Part shown: positions 6,803-10,000 of the stretch, one piece after another
Layout of the letters: each line of letters begins with the position of its first letter
Numbering within the stretch: the first letter of the stretch is position 1
The notes under the pieces: generated by a model
Databases searched by the model: none
Told to the model about the DNA's origin: nothing
Seen by the model: the letters and a program-made list of their open reading frames with translations, nothing else
Source: Trachelipus rathkii
Taxonomy: Eukaryota > Arthropoda > Malacostraca > Isopoda > Trachelipodidae
Direction: 5' to 3'
DNA length: 10,000 bases
NCBI GenBank assembly: GCA_015478945.1
Contig: JABUQX010042203.1
Span: forward strand, 17,501-27,500
Position numbers and translations under genes: made by a program

Positions 6803-7052
6803 AATATTACCGCCAATATATAATTTAGTTAGCAAATTAAACCCTATCTCTATGCAACCACGAACTAAACCAATGTAATTTAAAACAATTAAAAACGTAA
6901 ACACAATAAAACGACGTAACATAGACTTAAAAGAGAACTAAGATTAAAAATAAACAGACACCAAGCTTTCGACCCCATCACCTGGAGGTCTTTATTCAAG
7001 GATTTGTAAACTACACAAGAGGATTAAATTCTAATATGAACACTGGACAGCT

Positions 7053-7460
7053 TTAGTTGGTTCGACCAAACTCGTAATGTATTTTTCCAAGAAGTCCTTT
7101 ATAACGTTTTTCCTCCATTAATAAATTATTTAACATGTTATCAATTTTTATTTCTCCTGGATTTTTGTTGAAGTTATTTGCGTTTTTTATAATAAATGAT
7201 TCAATGAATTTTCTTTTCTCAAAACATTTTTGCAAAGATAAAATTGTTTGCGGAATTTCATAATGATCGCAAATTATGCTCATTCGTATGTTGGTACAAA
7301 GCAGAGTTGCGGTCTTCACACCTCAGGTTATATCCATGACTCCATGTTGATATGTACTTCTTTTGAAATCATCAGTTTCACCGAAATATTTGTCATCACA
7401 ATTATTGCAAGCTATTGCTAATAAATTCCTGAATTTCTATCTTCATTAATTTAATTGAAA
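7053..7460 (-). pseudogene. GIY-YIG endonuclease domain of the Penelope-like element
   Basis: This domain nicks the target DNA in endonuclease-positive Penelope-like elements. On the minus strand, CNNCDDKYFGETDDFKR spans about 7409-7359. The YFGET part is the YIG motif, and the CxxC pair before it is usual for Penelope nucleases. The frame then meets one in-frame TGA at 7325-7323 and continues with VKTATLLC to FIESFIIKNANNFNKNPG, where the Glu of FIES matches the catalytic glutamate, and ends with TAA. The GIY strand upstream is not clear. Apart from that single TGA the domain is in one frame, so it is less decayed than the RT. Confidence 0.8.
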
Positions 7461-7764
7461 ATTTTGACATAAATTTCTTCTTAAGAGTGTTTGGAACGGA
7501 CTGAATTAATGATACTGAATTTGATAAAAAAAAATAGCTATTTCAATTCTGGTTCGATATGAGAGGGATTAACCATTATTGATCATCCTTTTAATGTTTT
7601 TGAATTTGACTATTGTAATTTCATTTTTTCCTTGCTTTATGAAAAGTCTTGTTTATAGCATATTCCGGGTATACAATGATCTAAAACATGTTTTATAGAA
7701 TTTTTCCATTTTCAGATAACATGGATTACATATTTCCATTACTCTAAGAAATTGGTTTTTAATA
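7461..7764 (-). pseudogene. Penelope RT thumb and linker region
   Basis: On the minus strand, NQFLRVMEICNPCYLKMEKF (about 7771-7712) resembles the block after the palm in Penelope RTs, which is rich in R..RICS/NP residues. It sits in a different frame from motif C, so a frameshift lies near 7796. It hits a TAA at about 7653, and the remaining sequence down to 7460 reads only in short pieces. Confidence 0.6.
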
Positions 7765-8262
7765 TTACTTATTTTGGCTATCGTAATAAAAATAAGTGAA
7801 TATGAAGCATTGCGAAAACATTGGTTTGCGATATACTGAGAAAACAGGGCTAGAGTTGCCATTAATATCTATGATCATATCCATAAAAAGCAATCTACCA
7901 TTAACAGACCTCTCCAATGTAAATTTAATGGACGGTAGCTTATTATTTATATTAAGTAACAATTGTGGGTCCACATTATTGAAAAGGATGGCAAATACAT
8001 CATCAACAAACCCCCACAATTTAATGTTCGTTATACCATTCTAACAAAATATATATTTCATTTCAAATAGTTCCATGAATATATTGCTAATAATTGGGGA
8101 GAGGGAGAAACCCATACGGAGACCAAACTTTTGTTTATAAAAAGCATTATTAAATTGAAAGTACGAATGTTCCATACATAATTCAATAAGTATCCTGATA
8201 TGTTGAAAGGAAATTGAGAAGATGATTTCATTATCGCAGATATTCTCTTCTAACCAATCCAA
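7765..8262 (-). pseudogene. Penelope RT palm, motifs B and C
   Basis: One minus-strand frame runs through the whole interval with a single TAG at 8043-8041. It contains LDWLEENI-type sequence at the start, motif B as FGLRMGFSLSPIISNIFME, and motif C as WGFVDDVFAIL (aspartates at about 8010-8000), then SVYRKP, a conserved block downstream of motif C. These match Penelope RTs rather than LINE or LTR RTs. Motif C keeps both aspartates. The frame enters from the preceding segment through a shift at 8262-8265. Confidence 0.85.
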
Positions 8263-8264
8263 CG

Positions 8265-8720
8265 CTATGTCAATCGGAACACTAATGATGAAAGGAAACT
8301 AATGGCAAATTTATTAGTGAAATTTTCATTATTAATTTTTTCAACGAAATCATGGGAATTTTTTATCTTCGAGGTAGAAATATTACTAATTAAGCTTTTA
8401 AGTTCATTGCCCAACCACGAAGTCAAATTATAGGTTTGAGATGATAGGTCTGAGAGGAATGTCCTGCTTCTGTATTTTTGGTAGACCATAAAATTGTGAA
8501 AGTTTTGGTATATAAGTGATAATTTTTTTACTTAACTCTTTATAATCTTTTAAAATATTTTTAATAGAATTATTGAAACGATTTTGAGAATTTTTTTATA
8601 GGATTAGAGGTCAACCTTTGAGGTGAACCTTTCATAAGTTGAAGTATTCGATAACATGTTGGCTTTTCCAATTTAATCAGCTTTATTTAAAATCACTATT
8701 TTATTGCCCTTAATCTGAAT
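8265..8720 (-). pseudogene. Penelope RT N-terminal and finger region
   Basis: Four frame segments in series: KGNKIVILNKAD then TAA then KANMLSNTSTYER (frame of 8657); a short piece after a 13-bp duplication at 8607-8632; NNSIKNILKDYKELSKK to YGLPKIQKQDIPLRPIIS (frame of 8490); then SQTYNLTSWLGNELKSLI to DFVEKI.NENFTNKFAISF (frame of 8489). The block FAISF should run into the D-V-x-S-L of motif A, but reads FLSSLVF and shifts frame, so the first catalytic Asp is lost. The N-terminus is truncated by the minisatellite beyond 8720. Confidence 0.75.
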
Positions 8721-8754
8721 TGCTAATAACTATGCTATCATTATTTTTCAAATT

Positions 8755-8850
8755 ATGCTATGTATAATTTGAAATTGTATAATTTGAAATATGTATAATT
8801 GTATAATATGTATAATTTGAATTTGTAATGTATAATTTGAATGTATAATA
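8755..8850. repeat. TATAATTTGAA-type minisatellite
   Basis: Imperfect tandem units of ATGTATAATTTGAA and shorter ATGTATAATT/TGTATAAT forms fill about 95 nt. The array separates the truncated Penelope ORF from the open frame that starts at 8870. Confidence 0.8.
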
Positions 8851-8869
8851 AATATATAGTAGCGGTGGT

Positions 8870-9157
8870 ATGGATGTTCCAGTTGATTTAAATGATTACC
8901 AAATATTTATTGACGATGAATCATTTCTTCACGTAACCCATCCATATATGTGGTATGTGGTTCCAAATTGCATTGCACGTATTTCCATACATGGATTAAT
9001 CTTTTCTATTTTAATCAGAGAGCTCTATAGGCGAAGTGGAAGTTTATCTGAATATGTAATCTGTGAGTTTTTCGATTGTGGAGTAGTTAGTTATTTTAGT
9101 GTCGACAGAAATGGCCACTTTAAATTGAGGCTGGTAGATCTCGGATTAACTGTGTGA
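8870..9157 (+). CDS. Hypothetical 95-aa open frame, family not recognised
   Basis: The frame opens after a TAA at 8849-8851 and has its first ATG at 8870; the next in-frame stop is TGA at 9155-9157. The residues are mixed and not low complexity, with DLNDYQIFIDDESFLHVTH near the start, a hydrophobic middle (ISIHGLIFSILI), CEFFDCGVVSYFSV, and the ending DRNGHFKLRLVDLGLTV. That ending recurs in the same frame 123 nt downstream as DDKNCQVKLRLVGLELTA (from 9227), so a coding ancestor with a repeated C-terminal segment is possible. I can name no domain. It may be an exon, a pseudogene piece or an unnamed transposon ORF. No promoter, intron or poly(A) signal could be tied to it. Confidence 0.3.
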   Translation: MDVPVDLNDYQIFIDDESFLHVTHPYMWYVVPNCIARISIHGLIFSILIRELYRRSGSLSEYVICEFFDCGVVSYFSVDRNGHFKLRLVDLGLTV

Positions 9158-9310
9158 CCGATGTTCCTGTCTTCACTAGTCTGAATGTTGCTTGAAAGTA
9201 TTCGTTATCTTAAAATTGGCATCAAAGACGATAAAAATTGTCAAGTTAAACTAAGGCTGGTAGGCTTGGAACTAACGGCGTGTTGCTCACGTCTTTATTG
9301 GTCTGCATGG
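9104..9310 (+). repeat. Diverged 123-bp tandem duplication
   Basis: Sequence from GACAGAAATGG at 9104 aligns with GACGATAAAAATTG at 9227. Both continue with AAA.T.AGGCTGGTAG..CT.GGA.TAAC.G.GTG and then a GTCTT.A.T.GTCTG.ATG..GCTT block. The offset is 123 nt, exactly 41 codons, and the two units stay in the same frame although the first is interrupted by TGA at 9155 and 9182. The units are diverged, so the duplication is old. No third unit is found before or after. Confidence 0.6.
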
Positions 9311-9375
9311 CGCTTTAATTTTCATTATTGTTGTTTGTTGTCTGAAGGCATCTTTTAGAGGGTGTTCTTCTTTCT

Positions 9376-9710
9376 GGGATCACCAATTATATAGTGGATG
9401 TGTTATTGAGATTTCTTTCTTCTTTTCCACTACGTAGTGTGTTGTTTTTTGTAATCTTTATTCTATCTCACTAGTTTCAAAAAATCATTGGTGGGTTTCA
9501 TGTTGGTCTGGTTTATCTGCTTCTTTTCCCAGGGTGACCAGTTATATAGTAGTTCGTCTGCATCCTCTTCTTGAATCTACCTGATTGGATAGTTATCATC
9601 CCCGTTTTTCTGTGACGAAATTCTTCTCGTTGGGTTTTTAGACCTGAAGGTACCTTCTTGAGAAGGTGTTCTTGAGAGGGTGTTCTTCACAGGGTCACCA
9701 ATTATGAAAG
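9376..9710. repeat. Three-copy imperfect repeat, period about 158 bp
   Basis: The boxes GGGATCACCAATTATATAGT (9376-9395), GGGTGACCAGTTATATAGT (9532-9550) and GGGTCACCAATTATGAAAG (9692-9710) are spaced 156 and 160 nt apart. The first and third also share upstream sequence (CTGAAGGCATCTTTTAGAGGGTGTTCTTC against CTGAAGGTACCTTCTTGAGAAGGTGTTCTT). TAGTTCGTCT.CAT follows the second box and recurs at about 9772. The arrangement is a decayed tandem array. No protein reading is convincing. Confidence 0.55.
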
Positions 9711-10000
9711 TAGAGAAGTTGTTGTTTAGTTATCTTTTGAACTGTTCCTTCACTTCAAAGGTAGTTGATGTAGTTCGTCTCCATATTCTTGTTTCGATTT
9801 CTTCTTTTTCATCTCCAGCCTCTTATCCGAGACGAACTTTTTTTTAATCGGTTTTAAGGTTCAACGACTTGTTCTATGGGATTTTTAATTTTATTTATTG
9901 AAAACATGGCATAACAAGATATATAACGCTTTCGTTGCAAATGATAACAGTTGAATAAGTTTTTAAAATAAAATTTATATATGTAAAAATCTTGTTGTGA
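9711..10000. other. No gene recognised
   Basis: AT-rich tail of the window. It contains one partial echo of the upstream repeat (TAGTTCGTCTCCATATTCTTG, about 9772-9792) and otherwise no coding or RNA signature. Confidence 0.4.

Larger units (their letters stand above)
6960..8720 (-). mobile_element. Penelope-like retroelement, 5'-truncated and dead
   Basis: Read on the minus strand, the interval encodes in order the N-terminal RT conserved block (KGNKIVILNKAD, about 8675-8711), YGLPKIQKQDIPLRPIIS (8437-8490), the palm with motifs B and C, the thumb/linker, and a GIY-YIG endonuclease with its stop at 7053-7055. An RT followed by a GIY-YIG nuclease is diagnostic of Penelope-like elements. At least four frameshifts and three in-frame stops interrupt it. 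The start of the ORF is missing upstream of 8720, where a minisatellite begins. The 3' side (6960-7052) is non-coding and carries a hammerhead-like motif. Direct long terminal repeats, common in these elements, were not found within the window. Confidence 0.85.

Noticed and set aside
7796..8044. Plus-strand 82-codon open frame
   Set aside because: It lies antisense to the Penelope RT palm, whose minus-strand frame has clear motifs B and C.

Overview
The window looks like intergenic, repeat-dominated DNA from an arthropod nuclear genome. A decapod crustacean is my best guess. The reasons are an interstitial (TTAGG)n array (the arthropod telomere motif), long AT and AG microsatellites, a SINE-like unit with a poly(A) tail, and dead copies of two kinds of retroelement: an APE-type non-LTR retrotransposon (Jockey-like) and a Penelope-like element with a GIY-YIG nuclease. 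There is no prokaryotic gene organisation, no rRNA, no intact tRNA, and no reading frame I can name as a working host gene. The taxon is inference from repeat content only.

Layout. 1-90: one copy of a short dispersed repeat (repeat A). 91-496: the C-terminal end of a dead Jockey-like ORF2, + strand. 597-670: one end of a putative MITE with an ATTCGC hairpin. 1284-1416: a tRNA-derived SINE-like unit ending in 26 A. 1420-2449: mostly featureless, with one short open frame (1535-1723). 2450-2620: degenerate (TTAGG)n. 2641-2724: second copy of repeat A. 3041-3085: a second copy of the SINE 3' tail. 3479-3650: ATTCGC-rich second MITE-like segment. 3651-4048: AT-rich DNA with two (AT)n arrays. 4052 to about 6560: a longer dead copy of the Jockey-like element (endonuclease end, RT, C-terminal part), + strand. 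6637-6797: (AT)n followed by (AG)n.

6960-8720: a Penelope-like element on the minus strand, with RT, thumb/linker and GIY-YIG endonuclease, broken by frameshifts and stops. 8755-8850: TATAATTTGAA-type minisatellite. 8870-9300: an unassigned 95-codon frame whose end is duplicated in frame 123 bp downstream. 9376-9710: three copies of a GGGTCACCAATTATATAGT-type box spaced about 158 bp apart. 9711-10000: nothing recognisable.

The elements do not form a pathway. They are nested and adjacent retroelement fossils. The most informative points are: the two LINE fragments belong to the same family; the Penelope copy carries a 13-bp micro-duplication that shifts its frame and has lost RT motif A; two SINE tails share a conserved hairpin; the two ATTCGC segments look like the opposite ends of one MITE family; and 5920-6090 has such swollen homopolymers that base-call quality is in doubt. 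I found no convincing new biological system.
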